64,000 nt of DNA from Leptolyngbya sp. SIOISBB (GCA_010671905.1 JAAHII010000001.1:6162026-6226025); one strand, 5' to 3'. Positions 1 to 8,587 are shown, counted from the first letter of the stretch. The notes: generated from the letters alone by a model not told the origin. Translations and numbers: made by a program.

Positions 1-434
1 CCATCCTGACTGGCACACCAGATGTCACAAGCTTGGTCGGAAGTGGAATAAGAGTTGAGGTCGAATAGATAAACTCGTGCGACTGTATCAGTGGCAAACA
101 CCAGCGGAGAACCCATGATGATTTCGTAGAGTGTTTGAGGATCGCTCGTGACTTGATTCCAATCGACTTCTTCTAAAAATTCTGGAAGCTCTACAAGCAA
201 TGGATATAGAAACATATCCGAAAGTTCTTTGTTAGGACAAAAAATACTTAAACAGGAGTGAAACCGACATGAGCCAAATGTCTTGTAGAAGTCCCTGTAC
301 TAAGACGGTAGGGAAATGCCATTGTGTGCCTCAAAATCCCTCATCTCCTCTTCGTCAAACACTTCTGGCGCATCATGTTCTAGTAGCTCAATGTTAGAGA
401 ATTGATTTAGCCAATGCTGAAAAATCTGACTCAT
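1..434 (-). pseudogene. SMI1/KNR4 (SUKH)-like gene with in-frame amber codon, partial
   Basis: The reverse strand reads as one continuous protein from an ATG at 434-432 to the window edge, except for a single TAG at 302-300 (codon 45). The frame on both sides looks like a SUKH/SMI1 protein: an acidic N-terminal helix, then LPS[stop]YRDFYKTFGS, where the family has a short LPxxY-containing segment, then a hydrophobic core with VFATDTVARVYLFDL. CAG to TAG would explain the stop. SUKH proteins often act as immunity proteins against secreted toxins; that role is inference here, since no toxin gene is visible. The gene runs off the left edge, so its C-terminus is unseen. The family call is by pattern only. 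Confidence 0.5.
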
Positions 435-482
435 GCCAAATTGGATCCTGTCGTTTAAAGCAGTGTGAGGAACAATCAGGTT

Positions 483-840
483 TCACGGTTTTGAGTTGAT
501 CTGAACGACACCCTGCCGCAAGACAGTCCATTCATCACCTTGCCAACGGATGACTGTGGAAGGCACACCCGATGCGGTTAAGGCAAAGTCCCCTAACTGG
601 ATTTTGAGGTTAGCGATCGCGCCTGGAGACAGCAGCAGCAACTCGGGAAATTGCGCCGAGATATCCCCCATGTCTTCTAAGGCGGGTTGACCCGAGCGAT
701 TGACGCTGGTATCGCGAGGGGGCCGGTGTGGGCCAACAGATGGCGCGCCAGGGCATGATTGGGCACGCGAATGCCAATGGTTCCGGTTTGTAAGGGATTC
801 ATCGCCGCCGGGACGCGATCTCTGACTGGTTGATAAAACC
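483..840 (-). pseudogene. Decayed Sua5/YrdC/TsaC-type threonylcarbamoyl-AMP synthase fragment
   Basis: Two reverse-strand frames together give the C-terminal half of a YrdC-family protein. The upstream frame carries DRVPAAMNPLQTGTIGIRVPNHALARHLL followed by TGPLA, read in separate stretches. After a break near 705-715 the next frame continues TSVNRSGQPALEDMGDI and ends with GVPSTVIRW...VLRQG, the usual YrdC ending. The N-terminal half, with the KxR substrate-binding residues, is missing, and upstream DNA shows no continuation. It is therefore both 5'-truncated and frameshifted, and almost certainly non-functional. An intact tsaC presumably lies elsewhere, as the enzyme makes the essential t6A modification of tRNA. 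The frameshift sign differs from the homopolymer breaks elsewhere in this window. Confidence 0.7.
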
Positions 841-938
841 TCAGCAATATCATCAAACGATTACGAAACAACTGGCTAATTGCCGCTTTTGCTACAGCCT
901 CAAATACGAACCCTTTATAATTTATATATAACTAAGCA

Positions 939-998
939 GGGGCGGAGAGGTCATCTTCTCTGCCCCATTGTTGTCTAGGCTCCAATCTTCTAGACAAC
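939..998 (+). other. Two consecutive hairpins upstream of sirB
   Basis: Bases 939-950 and 955-966 form a 12-bp stem (with G-U pairs) around a TCAT loop. Bases 970-978 and 990-998 form a perfect 9-bp stem (GTTGTCTAG/CTAGACAAC) with an 11-base loop. No T-tract follows either hairpin, so they are not simple terminators. They sit 120-180 bases before sirB and could be part of its leader or the remains of a repeat. Confidence 0.45.
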
Positions 999-1116
999 GG
1001 CTTAGCTGAGATTTTGACTGTACGCAAGCGGTACGGCAGTTTTCTAGGATCGTCGACTCAAGCTCATCCACCACTGTTGAATACAGTCACTCTCTTTTGC
1101 ATCAAGGGTAATCACT

Positions 1117-2055
1117 ATGCGCACGGCCTATTTGTTAGTCTCCCACGGTAGCTCTGACTCCCGCCATCAAGCTGGGTTGACCCGGTTGGCTCATGGGATG
1201 CGTCAGCACCTAGGGCGGTTGAGCCGCCGCGAGTCGGCTGCTGTTAGCACCGGCTTGCCACCTCTGTCAGCCCCCTTGAGTGCGACAGAAGTATCGACTC
1301 TCCAGTCCACTAGTCCAGGCTCCGAACCTGTGCATCTACGTTCACGATCTTCAGTTCAAGAAGCTTGTTCAGAGCTGCCGATCGTCGGGACCGCTACTCT
1401 CGAAGTGGCTGAGCATTCACTCGCAGAGCAGATCGTGCAATTTACCCAGCGCATCGCTCCGCAGGATGTGCAACAGCTCGTAATTGTGCCGTTATTTCTG
1501 CTCGCTGGGGTACATGTTAAAGAAGACCTGCCAGTGGAAATCGCCACGGCTCAACGGCAGTTGCCTGCCGACCTGCAGGTAAAGTGCCTACCGTACTTGG
1601 GCAGTCGGCAGCAGTTCAAACAGTATGTGGCGACCCGACTGGCTAAGACCAAAGCTGACCGATGTGTTTTATTAGCTCACGGTAGCCGCCGGACGTCGGG
1701 CAATCGGACCATTCAACAATTAGGACAGGGGCTTGATACCGATGTGGCATTTTGGACAGTTGCCCCCGATTTAGAAACGCAGATCTACAATCTGATGCAG
1801 CAAGGACATCAGCATATTGCGATCGCGCCCTTTTTCTTGTTTCCCGGCAGTATCACCGACGCGATTATTCATCGCACTGAACAAATTGCCGAGCATTTCC
1901 CGAAGCTCTCGTTGCGACTGCTATCGCCTGTGGGTACCAGCAGCGACTTGAGTAAAGTGATTGCCGAGATCGCCCTGACGGCTCGACATCGTCTGCCCAC
2001 TCTGTCTTGGAGTGCGTCAACTCCGCAGGTAGCAGAAAGTAGCATTACCGCTTAA
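1117..2055 (+). CDS. sirB: Sirohydrochlorin chelatase (CbiX/SirB family, two-domain)
   Basis: A 312-residue protein with two CbiX-like repeats. It inserts iron (siroheme) or cobalt (cobalamin) into sirohydrochlorin. The N-terminal domain starts YLLVSHGSSDSR with His10, and the second active-site His133 is in FLLAGVHVKED; these are the metal-inserting pair. The C-terminal domain repeats the fold with LLAHGSRR (His188) but has PGSITDAI where the second His would be, as in single-active-site long CbiX proteins. Residues about 38-88 are a Ser/Thr/Pro-rich insertion not typical of the core fold. The gene lies 73 bases upstream of cobA on the same strand, so the two consecutive siroheme steps are probably co-transcribed. 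The start is the first ATG of the frame. Confidence 0.9.
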   Translation: MRTAYLLVSHGSSDSRHQAGLTRLAHGMRQHLGRLSRRESAAVSTGLPPLSAPLSATEVSTLQSTSPGSEPVHLRSRSSVQEACSELPIVGTATLEVAEHSLAEQIVQFTQRIAPQDVQQLVIVPLFLLAGVHVKEDLPVEIATAQRQLPADLQVKCLPYLGSRQQFKQYVATRLAKTKADRCVLLAHGSRRTSGNRTIQQLGQGLDTDVAFWTVAPDLETQIYNLMQQGHQHIAIAPFFLFPGSITDAIIHRTEQIAEHFPKLSLRLLSPVGTSSDLSKVIAEIALTARHRLPTLSWSASTPQVAESSITA

Positions 2056-2128
2056 GATTCTCTTAATATTCTCAAGATTCAAGCTGCCAGAGCATTACCC
2101 ACACGCATAATTGAGAGGGCATAGAAAC

Positions 2129-3004
2129 ATGATGGATGTGCGTCAGCACAATCAGCGCGATCGCTTGCCAGGTAAGGTTTACCTGGTCGGTGCCGGGCCT
2201 GGCGATCCCGGACTGTTTACCCTGAAAGGCAAGGCCTTGCTAGAGGCCGCTGATGTCGTTGTTTACGATGCGTTGGTCAGTCCGCCCATCCTAGCGATGG
2301 TCAATCCTCTGGCTAAGCTCCTACCGGCTGGTAAGCGCCGGGGTTATCATTCTCTCTCTCAGGCTGATATCACCCAATTACTTATTGAGCAAGCCCAACA
2401 GCATGCCACAGTGGTGCGGTTAAAGGGCGGCGATCCTTTTGTGTTTGGGCGCGGTGGCGAAGAAATGGGGGATTTGTTGGCAGCGGGTATTCCGGTCGAG
2501 GTGGTTCCAGGGATCACTGCTGGGGTGGCGGTTCCGGCCTATGCCGGGATTCCGGTGACCCATCGGCGGCTGAGCTCTAGCGTCACTTTTGTGACGGGTC
2601 ATGAATCTATTGGCAAATACCGGCCTGAGGTGAATTGGTCGGCGATCGCTGAAGGCTCAGAAACTATCGTCATTTATATGGGGGTGCATAATCTCCCGAA
2701 GATTGTGCAAGCTTTAACGGATGGCGGCCTCCAGAGCGATACTCCGATCGCACTGGTGCGCTGGGGTACCCGTCCTGAGCAGTCAGAATTGGTCGCTACA
2801 TTAGCGACAATAGAGGATGAAATGAAGGCAACGGGGTTTGCCGCCCCCGCGATCGCGGTGATTGGCAATGTCGTCACGATGCGCGAAACTTTAGCGGTCT
2901 GTCAGCCTGAAATGATCACCAAGGCGGCGATGGCATCCTATGGTGGTGTAAATGTGCCAAGCGGAGTTTCAACAACTACTGAAACCCTTGCTACGATGGA
3001 ATAA
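2129..3004 (+). CDS. cobA: Uroporphyrinogen-III C-methyltransferase
   Basis: This SAM-dependent enzyme methylates uroporphyrinogen III at C2 and C7 to give precorrin-2, the branch to siroheme and cobalamin. The 291 residues contain the SUMT signatures in order: VYLVGAGPGDPGLFTLKG near the start, VVVYDALVS, RLKGGDPFVFGRGGEE, and VVPGITAGVAVPAYAGIPVTHR. There is no fused CysG dehydrogenase/chelatase part; the preceding sirB supplies the chelatase. The ATG at 2129 is preferred because GAGAGGG lies 11 bases upstream; a TTG at 2111 is in frame but overlaps that site. A short Ser/Thr-rich tail ends the protein. The following 220 bases before def hold no gene. Confidence 0.95.
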   Translation: MMDVRQHNQRDRLPGKVYLVGAGPGDPGLFTLKGKALLEAADVVVYDALVSPPILAMVNPLAKLLPAGKRRGYHSLSQADITQLLIEQAQQHATVVRLKGGDPFVFGRGGEEMGDLLAAGIPVEVVPGITAGVAVPAYAGIPVTHRRLSSSVTFVTGHESIGKYRPEVNWSAIAEGSETIVIYMGVHNLPKIVQALTDGGLQSDTPIALVRWGTRPEQSELVATLATIEDEMKATGFAAPAIAVIGNVVTMRETLAVCQPEMITKAAMASYGGVNVPSGVSTTTETLATME

Positions 3005-3223
3005 AAGCACCCGTAGCAGGCTTAGATCGTGATTTAAGCAGCATAGCAACGACACCCGTATCGCTTGAAGTCTGCCCCTTTCTCGATCAAACTGTGTGAG
3101 GAAAGGCAGGCTAGCGGCAGACGGTTACCTGCTCTGATGGTGAACTGTTGTCCTGTTACTGTGGGTTTCCTGGTGATGCTTGTCCTCTTGTTTGTCTACT
3201 GACGTTATTGATATTCATCCTTT

Positions 3224-3790
3224 ATGACTGCCACTATCCAAGTCGAAAAAAAGAAACTCAAAAATCCGCCTTTTGATATTCATACCCTCGGGGACAAAGT
3301 GCTGCGTCAACCGGCCAAGCGAGTTGCCAAGGTTGACGGTAGCATTCGCGACATGGCCTACGACATGCTTAAGACTATGTACAGTTCTGATGGCATTGGA
3401 CTGGCCGCTCCTCAGGTAGCCGTGAATAAGCAACTCATTGTGGTTGACACCGATCCAGAAAACGCGGCTGCACCTCCCCTCATCTTGATTAACCCCAAAG
3501 TCGTTCGCAGCAGCAAAGAAGTTTGCACCGATAAAGAGGGGTGCCTCAGTATTCCTGGGGTTTATTTAGATGTTATTCGGCCAGTGGCGATAGAAGTCAG
3601 CTTCAAAGATGAGAACGGTCGCCCCCAGCGGTTAAAAGCAGCCGATCTACTGGCTCGATGCATTTTGCATGAAATGGATCATCTGACTGGCGTCATGTTT
3701 GTCGATCGCGTTGACAATCAGCTGGCGCTGACGCAAGAGCTGCAGAAGAATGGGTTTTCAGCCCAAGATGTGAAGGCGATCGCCGACTAA
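3224..3790 (+). CDS. def: Peptide deformylase
   Basis: A 188-residue cytoplasmic metalloenzyme that removes the formyl group from nascent N-terminal methionine. All three family motifs are present: GIGLAAPQV (57-65), EGCLSIPG (105-112, with the metal-binding Cys) and HEMDH (149-153, the HExxH motif). It has the usual type 1 length with a lysine-rich N-terminal extension of about 15 residues. It stands alone, 220 bases after cobA, and the stop is followed 65 bases later by a small membrane-protein gene. Confidence 0.97.
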   Translation: MTATIQVEKKKLKNPPFDIHTLGDKVLRQPAKRVAKVDGSIRDMAYDMLKTMYSSDGIGLAAPQVAVNKQLIVVDTDPENAAAPPLILINPKVVRSSKEVCTDKEGCLSIPGVYLDVIRPVAIEVSFKDENGRPQRLKAADLLARCILHEMDHLTGVMFVDRVDNQLALTQELQKNGFSAQDVKAIAD

Positions 3791-3855
3791 GTCTTGCACT
3801 GTGCCCTCAGACTGCGTTACATAAAAGAAACAAATTTTCAGGAGAATATCAAACT

Positions 3856-4053
3856 GTGTGGACGCCAAAGAGTGGTTTGTTATTGCTATGTTCCAGCCTG
3901 GCGGCTATTTCTGCGGTCGCAGCCATTTTTGAGCTAGCCACTGGTGAACCAGATTGGGGGTTTGGGCCAACTTATGGGTTGATTGGGGTGGCGGTTCCCT
4001 TAGTGGGCCTCTTCTTTTATGCCGCTGTTAAGGATGCCAAAGCCAACATGTAG
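3856..4053 (+). CDS. Small two-helix membrane protein, unknown function
   Basis: A 65-residue protein starting at GTG with AGGAG 11 bases upstream. It has two hydrophobic segments (about residues 7-27 and 39-58) separated by a short acidic loop (ELATGEPDWGFGP), and ends in a charged VKDAKANM tail. The shape is like small thylakoid or plasma-membrane proteins of cyanobacteria, but I do not recognise the family. A good terminator follows at 4159-4196, which supports a real transcription unit. Confidence 0.65.
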   Translation: MWTPKSGLLLLCSSLAAISAVAAIFELATGEPDWGFGPTYGLIGVAVPLVGLFFYAAVKDAKANM

Positions 4054-4158
4054 AACCAACCAAGGGATTTGTCTATCTCTTAGGGCAAAACCTGCTCTCT
4101 TCAGGTATTTGGTTGAGCATTTGCAACCTGAGTAGAGCATATTCTTGATAAGGCTGGA

Positions 4159-4196
4159 AAAAAGCACCCAGACGATTACCGCCTAGGTGCTTTTTA
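4159..4196. terminator. Bidirectional rho-independent terminator
   Basis: AAAAGCACC at about 4161-4169 pairs with GGTGCTTTT at 4186-4194 around a 16-base loop. A-tract before and T-tract after mean it can work on both strands, ending the small membrane-protein gene on the plus strand and the DUF2949 gene on the minus strand. Confidence 0.75.
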
Positions 4197-4395
4197 TGAT
4201 GAGAATTATTGGGAAGAGGCTATTTGGCTAATGGGAATAGAGCTGTCTGCAAGGCCTTAGGCAAATCACCTCAGAGAAAACAAGGATGTTGCCGATGCAC
4301 CCGTAGACGAATACTCATTCACAATGACCCTACTGTCTGGGCACAGCGATCGAGCAAATGACAAAACCGGGTTATCTGAGAAAACCACCGGCTAA

Positions 4396-4602
4396 TCAAG
4401 CGCAAGCGGCATCGAGCCAATCATAAATTTGCTCAAGCTGCTCTAAAGAAATCAAACCATATTGCCAAAGCACTATCGGCAGGGGACCAGGATCTTGTTC
4501 GCAATGGCGTACTGCCATATTAATGGCGGCCTGTGAGACCTCCAATTCATCTTGCAAAAACTTGATCAAGCTGGCGTTCCTGATGTGGACGACGTTCTGC
4601 AC
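4396..4602 (-). CDS. DUF2949 family protein
   Basis: A 68-residue soluble protein whose whole length fits the cyanobacterial DUF2949 pattern: LIKFLQDELEVSQAAINMA, then EQDPGPLPIVLWQYGLI and SLEQLEQIYDWLD. The function of the family is unknown. It looks like a small helical domain. The coding end is followed, 200 bases on, by the bidirectional hairpin at 4159-4196. It stands alone, with nearly 1 kb of gene-free DNA upstream. Confidence 0.8.
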   Translation of the reverse strand: MQNVVHIRNASLIKFLQDELEVSQAAINMAVRHCEQDPGPLPIVLWQYGLISLEQLEQIYDWLDAACA

Positions 4603-5088
4603 CTTAATGGGTCTCCTCAGTCAAACGTTACCGTGTGTTATCGGCAGATTGTATCTAAGCCTGGTTGATCTGCACGGGTCGGTTAACCGATTCAGACAAT
4701 TTTGCTGCCATCGGTTTATCAATGGCAGCGCGATCGCAAATTTTCTACAGTGACTATCAGGCCGTATGCACCCTTAAACTCGGTAGGTGACTTCCTGATT
4801 AGGTCCTTGAAAATGCAGATGCTTACACAAGGCTGGTTTAGAGTATCAAATATTGCCGAGCTTGACTAGAGATTTCCGCAGATTTAGAGAAAGCGACCGC
4901 TGGCAAACCCGGATTTGTCCCGGCTAAGGCCCGGTGGATGGTCGAGCGCTCCAATGCTTGAATGGAACGGTGCAAGAGTTTGGCGAAAAACTTTAAACGA
5001 ACACTCCCCAATGCCACCGCCCGACTCAACCTCTGTTGCATCAGACTCATGTTCAAGGGGCTAGCAGTCCCTGCTTAGAGATCTCAAA

Positions 5089-5193
5089 TATAGCAAGCCG
5101 CAGGTTGATCAGGTCACCCTGGATTCTTGAAACCGCTTTCTGGCATGCATTTCAATTCCGCATTCCGACCTCAGCATTCCGCATTCTGCTATA
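5089..5193 (+). repeat. MITE-like dispersed repeat, copy 1
   Basis: A 105-bp element beginning TATAGCA and ending TGCTATA, a perfect 7-bp terminal inverted repeat. It contains several ATTCCGCATTCCGACCTC-like subrepeats. Similar copies lie at 43566-43662 (same strand) and about 55208-55295 (opposite strand). No coding capacity; it could be mobilised in trans by a transposase. Confidence 0.75.
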
Positions 5194-5474
5194 GGTTCTA
5201 TCGTCTTTGCCGGTTTGGGTTTGGTCTCAATGAGTAACTCTCAATCAAATTTTCTCGCACTAGCAGGCTGTCACTTTCCTACGCTTCTGCTTTTGCTAAT
5301 TTGAGTCCTACTGGGGTTGCACCACAGCCAGAGGCTAATTCATCGTGTTTTGACACTTGTCCATTTCTTGGCGTGGATGGGAAGGTGCCTCGAAAAGAAA
5401 GTTTTTGCCTCTAATCCTCTATGGTCACTTGCCCTAAGTACGGGTTCACTTCGGTGATTTGGTGCTCAAAGCTC

Positions 5475-5520
5475 ATACAAGTTGCCCATAACCTGAGCTA
5501 CTTGCATGGGCAACTTGTAT
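5475..5520. repeat. 14-bp perfect inverted repeat
   Basis: ATACAAGTTGCCCA (5475-5488) and its exact complement (5507-5520) flank an 18-base spacer. No T-tract follows, so termination is not the obvious role. It lies 65 bases past the 3' end of the reverse-strand tRNA-Ser, so it may affect processing or termination of that transcript. Confidence 0.5.
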
Positions 5521-5585
5521 CCTCAATTAGCAAAAGCGAGCTCCGGTGAGTGAATCCTGAACCTACTTTATGTCAAGGAATCAAA

Positions 5586-5672
5586 CGGAGAGGGAGGGAT
5601 TCGAACCCTCGGAAGGTGTGACCCTTCAATAGATTTCGAGTCTACCGCATTCGACCACTCTGCCACCTCTCC
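5586..5672 (-). tRNA. trnS-CGA: tRNA-Ser (anticodon CGA)
   Basis: The reverse strand folds as an 87-nt class II tRNA. The acceptor stem GGAGAGG/CCTCTCC has discriminator G. The anticodon stem is GTAGA/TCTAT with loop CTCGAAA, giving anticodon CGA for UCG codons. A long variable arm and a T-arm GAGGG-TTCGAAT-CCCTC follow. CCA is not encoded. Confidence 0.95.
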
Positions 5673-6001
5673 AGGTGTGTGTATTTTACCCCCTGACGGA
5701 GAAATCGACGGTAACTTTCTACGTCAAAAATTTCTCCTGCTGGTTTAGCCCCTTATGGCTAAGCCAGCTTCTTAGCTGCAAATCAAGCATCTAATGCAAA
5801 GCAAATATCCTGTTCGTCAGGGGCAGAGTTCAGGCGCAAAAGTCTGGACGGCTAATGCTTTCAATGAGCTGAATGGTTTACAGCGAGTTGCGATCAATCC
5901 CCAGAGATCTAAAAAGCACTGCTGGGGACTAATCGCCCAACAGTGCTAGAACTCTCACCCGTCTTACTCTGTCAAAGTCGCAATTGAGCTGCCTCTAGAA
6001 T
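5673..6001. other. Gene-free stretch
   Basis: No gene or clear structure is seen in these 330 bases between the start of tRNA-Ser and the end of the yugP pseudogene. They include the tRNA promoter region. Confidence 0.5.
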
Positions 6002-6654
6002 CTAATTGCGCCTCAATAAGAGCAAAACGTAGTACATCAAGTTGAGCAGTGCCGTAAACGCTGTAGCGACATAGGTTAGGGCTGCAGCTTGCAAAACAGC
6101 CCGAGCCCCTCGATTCTCTTCGCCTTGGAGAATACCGTACTCATCAATAAGCTTGAGGGCGCGTCGAGAGGCGTCAAACTCGACCGGTAGGGTCACCACA
6201 TGGAATAGCAGCACACAAGCAAAGAGAATGACTCCCACCCAAGCTAGGCCGAAAAGTTGCAGCATGAAACCAGCAAAAATCAGAATCGGCCCTAGCCGAG
6301 AACCTAAATTCACAGCGGGAACTAGACTTGCCCGCAGATTCATGAATTTATAGTCATCGACATCCTGCAGCACATGACCGCATTCGTGAGCGGCGACAGC
6401 GGCAGCGGCGAGAGATGTCGAACCATAAATGCCTTGGGATAGCCGGACTGCCTTAGCACCAGGATCGTAATGATCGGTCAATTCACCGGGCACTTGCTCA
6501 ACCTTGACGCCTTGCACACCCATTTTATTCAGAATGGTTTTGCGCTACTTGAGCCCCAGTCATGCCCATAGTAGAGGGCACTTGGGAGTAGCGCCGATAG
6601 GTGCCTTTTACTTTGTTTTGAGCCCACATGGTGGCAATAACGCCGGGCACCATG

Positions 6655-7813
6655 CAGGGTTGATTCATTGTAGGAGACGAAAAATCCTCTCAACCTGGTT
6701 GGCGAGCTCTCGTAGAGCGGAAGTAACCGACTTAAACCCATTCAGTCGGAGCAAATTGATAGTAATGGAACGAAACAGAGAGGCATTGAGCAAAGCGTTC
6801 GGGTTTCGGCCATACGTTTCATCTTCATGAAGGACGACATCTTTCGGCCAATGCAATTGATTTTCAATGCTCCAATGCCCTCGCACCATATTGTTCCAGA
6901 GTCTTGCCGTGGTCGCTAGAGAGCTGAGATAGTAGGCTCGATGAATGGAACATTTGTCTGGCGTACAGCGCCGTCGTTCAACACAGAGGATGGTTTTCGT
7001 CCCCTGCCAGCGTTGAGGGTCAATCCCTTGGGCAGAATACACGCTGACCCGCCGCTGTTCTTGACGGCCATGGTGGCATTCGAAGGGGGTTGAAGCGGTT
7101 TGTCGCGGTTGGCGATAACGAATGATCGTCTCGATCTGACGATACAGCTTCCCCTGATTCTCTTTAACCGCCACCACATAGTCATTGCCCCCCCTCAACA
7201 ATGAGCGACAGTGTTTTTTTTGCGCGTGAAGCGCATCCAGGCTGAAAGCCACTCCGCTCAAGTGGAGTTTCTCTAACAGATACTGCACAACCTTCAACTC
7301 GCTATTGTCGGTGGGGGGTCAGCGCGGCTAAATCGACGGTGATCCCTTGGGCTTGAGCAAAGACACTGACGAGTCCGACAAAGCGCGTTTTGCCGTCATC
7401 GTCGGTGATGGGTTGTCGAATCCGCTTCCCGTCAATGGCATATACATCCTCGTCTACCGTGAGATACTGGCGCATCCATTGAACAAAGGCGTCGCTGAGC
7501 GCGGCAAAGTCAAGCCCGATATGGGCTCGCCGGAAGGTCGAAAAGGACGGTACCGCGTCAAGGTCAATCTGCAATAAGTCAGCTACCTCGGAACCGTAGC
7601 GTTGCGCAAACTCCTCTAGGGGGCGATTCCCTCGATAACCCGCTAAATTTCCCATCACAATGAACACCAAAATGATCCACAGCGGATGGCGTTTCCCACG
7701 AGCATGACGATAGTCAGGGACGGTCTGTAGGGCTTCTATAAGGTTCATCGCAACATCAACGATACGGGTGCCTTACAGCTTAATTTTTATCTCATCACAT
7801 TGAATCAGCCCTG
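6655..7813 (-). mobile_element. ISAs1-family insertion sequence (1159 bp)
   Basis: The ends are inverted repeats: CAGGGTTGATTCATTG at 6655 and, on the reverse strand from 7813, CAGGGCTGATTCAATG. Both begin with the CAGGG typical of ISAs1. A 10-bp direct repeat GGGCACCATG flanks it at 6645-6654 and 7814-7823. The element sits in codon 11-14 of the yugP gene, in the same orientation. The clean target duplication shows a simple, fairly recent transposition. Confidence 0.93.
6665..7748 (-). pseudogene. ISAs1-family transposase, frameshifted
   Basis: The first frame (7748-7302) has the DUF4372-like N-terminus and start of the DDE domain (VYAIDGKRIRQP, first catalytic Asp). The second (from about 7310 to 6665) has FSLDALHAQKK, VAVKENQGKL and HWSIENQLHWPKDVVLHEDE, carrying the later catalytic residues. 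The two join if one base is removed from the G6 run at 7313-7318 (C6 on the coding strand). The repaired protein is 360 residues, normal for the family. H-repeat-associated proteins of E. coli are relatives. Whether the break is real, a sequencing overcall or a recoding site cannot be told from one copy. Confidence 0.88.
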
Positions 7814-7998
7814 GGGCACCATGAAGACAAGGTAAATCGGATCAAAGAACATAATGACGGCCTAACCCAAAAAGTTCAGAAAAACGCAACTGACACTAGC
7901 AAACACGATCTGGATGAATGGTTCCCTACGGCAGATATATAATTCCTACCGCTAGAGGGTGAATTTACATGATGCCAGATCCGACATTCATCGATTCG

Positions 7999-8037
7999 CC
8001 AGCCTTAAAGGTTTTTGAAGATTATCTTTAAGGCTGG
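7999..8037. repeat. 12-bp perfect inverted repeat
   Basis: CCAGCCTTAAAG (7999-8010) and CTTTAAGGCTGG (8026-8037) are exact complements around 15 bases. It lies between the stop of the reverse-strand TPR gene (8102) and the original start of yugP (7852). No T-tract is present, but the position suggests an end-of-transcript hairpin. Confidence 0.5.
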
Positions 8038-8101
8038 GAAGATGGCGTTTGTTTCTGAGCCTAAAACTCCTCAATAAGGCGTGAAAGTCAATTCCGTCAC
8101 T

Positions 8102-8587
8102 TTAGGGAGCGATGTTCTTAATGATATTGAGGGTTCTGGTGTATTGTGCTAACTGATTTTGCTGCCGGAAGAGTTGGGCAGCTGTCCAGAGATCATTGAC
8201 GCCGCTAGTGTAGTCGCCTTCTAGAGACAGTGCTAAGCCGCGCCCTCCATAGGCGGCCGCTAAGTCATCATCGATCGCGATCGCCGCACTGTAGTCAGCG
8301 ATCGCTGCTGTATTGTCGCCCTGCTGCCCCCAGGCTCCAGCCCGCGCACTATAAGTAATTGCGGAATTCGGATCCAACTCTAAGGACTCGGTATACAGAG
8401 CGATCGCGGCCTCTAAGTCGCCTTTTTCATACTGCAATACGCCTTGTTGATAGAGGGTTTGAGCCTGCTCTCGCCGAGACAACAGTAACTGCTCACTCGA
8501 TTCATTCGGGCTGGCCACAGCAGCCGTCATCGCCCCGAGCAGCAGCCCACCCGACATAGCGACAGAAATTAAGGCTTGGAGAGACAT
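8102..8587 (-). CDS. Secreted TPR-repeat protein
   Basis: A 161-residue protein with a signal peptide (hydrophobic core about residues 5-24, cleavage probably after AVASP) and about three tetratricopeptide repeats between residues 39 and 140. The repeats show the consensus A..LY..G...Y..GD...AI..Y..AL.LDP. TPR arrays bind other proteins, so a periplasmic scaffold role is likely, but the partner is unknown. It stands alone on its strand. Confidence 0.75.
   Translation of the reverse strand: MSLQALISVAMSGGLLLGAMTAAVASPNESSEQLLLSRREQAQTLYQQGVLQYEKGDLEAAIALYTESLELDPNSAITYSARAGAWGQQGDNTAAIADYSAAIAIDDDLAAAYGGRGLALSLEGDYTSGVNDLWTAAQLFRQQNQLAQYTRTLNIIKNIAP

Larger units (their letters stand above)
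4603..5585. other. Gene-free stretch with repeat DNA
   Basis: No convincing gene is seen in these 980 bases. They contain the first copy of a TATAGCA-ended repeat (5089-5193) and a 14-bp perfect inverted repeat (5475-5488 with 5507-5520). A 72-codon reverse frame at 4838-5056 has no recognisable motif and no good ribosome-binding site. Confidence 0.6.
6002..7852 (-). pseudogene. YugP-type zinc metallopeptidase, interrupted by an IS and frameshifted
   Basis: Removing the IS at 6655-7813 and one target copy joins an N-terminus starting at 7852 (MFFDPIYLVF|MVPGVIATMW) to the rest of the gene. One extra base in the T-run 6538-6541 must also be dropped. The repaired frame is exactly 227 codons (226 residues), the normal length for this family of membrane-bound neutral zinc peptidases (Pfam Zn_peptidase_2). 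Visible features: N-terminal membrane helix, GMTGAQVAQTILNKMG, ELTDHYDPGAK, the zinc motif HECGH, and two further hydrophobic segments near the C-terminus. As sequenced, only an open frame from 6523 survives; it keeps HECGH but lacks the N-terminal helix. The gene is presumed inactive. Confidence 0.85.

Noticed and set aside
4838-5056. 72-codon reverse-strand open frame beside the MITE-like repeat
   Set aside because: No motif, no good ribosome-binding site, and composition like the surrounding non-coding DNA.
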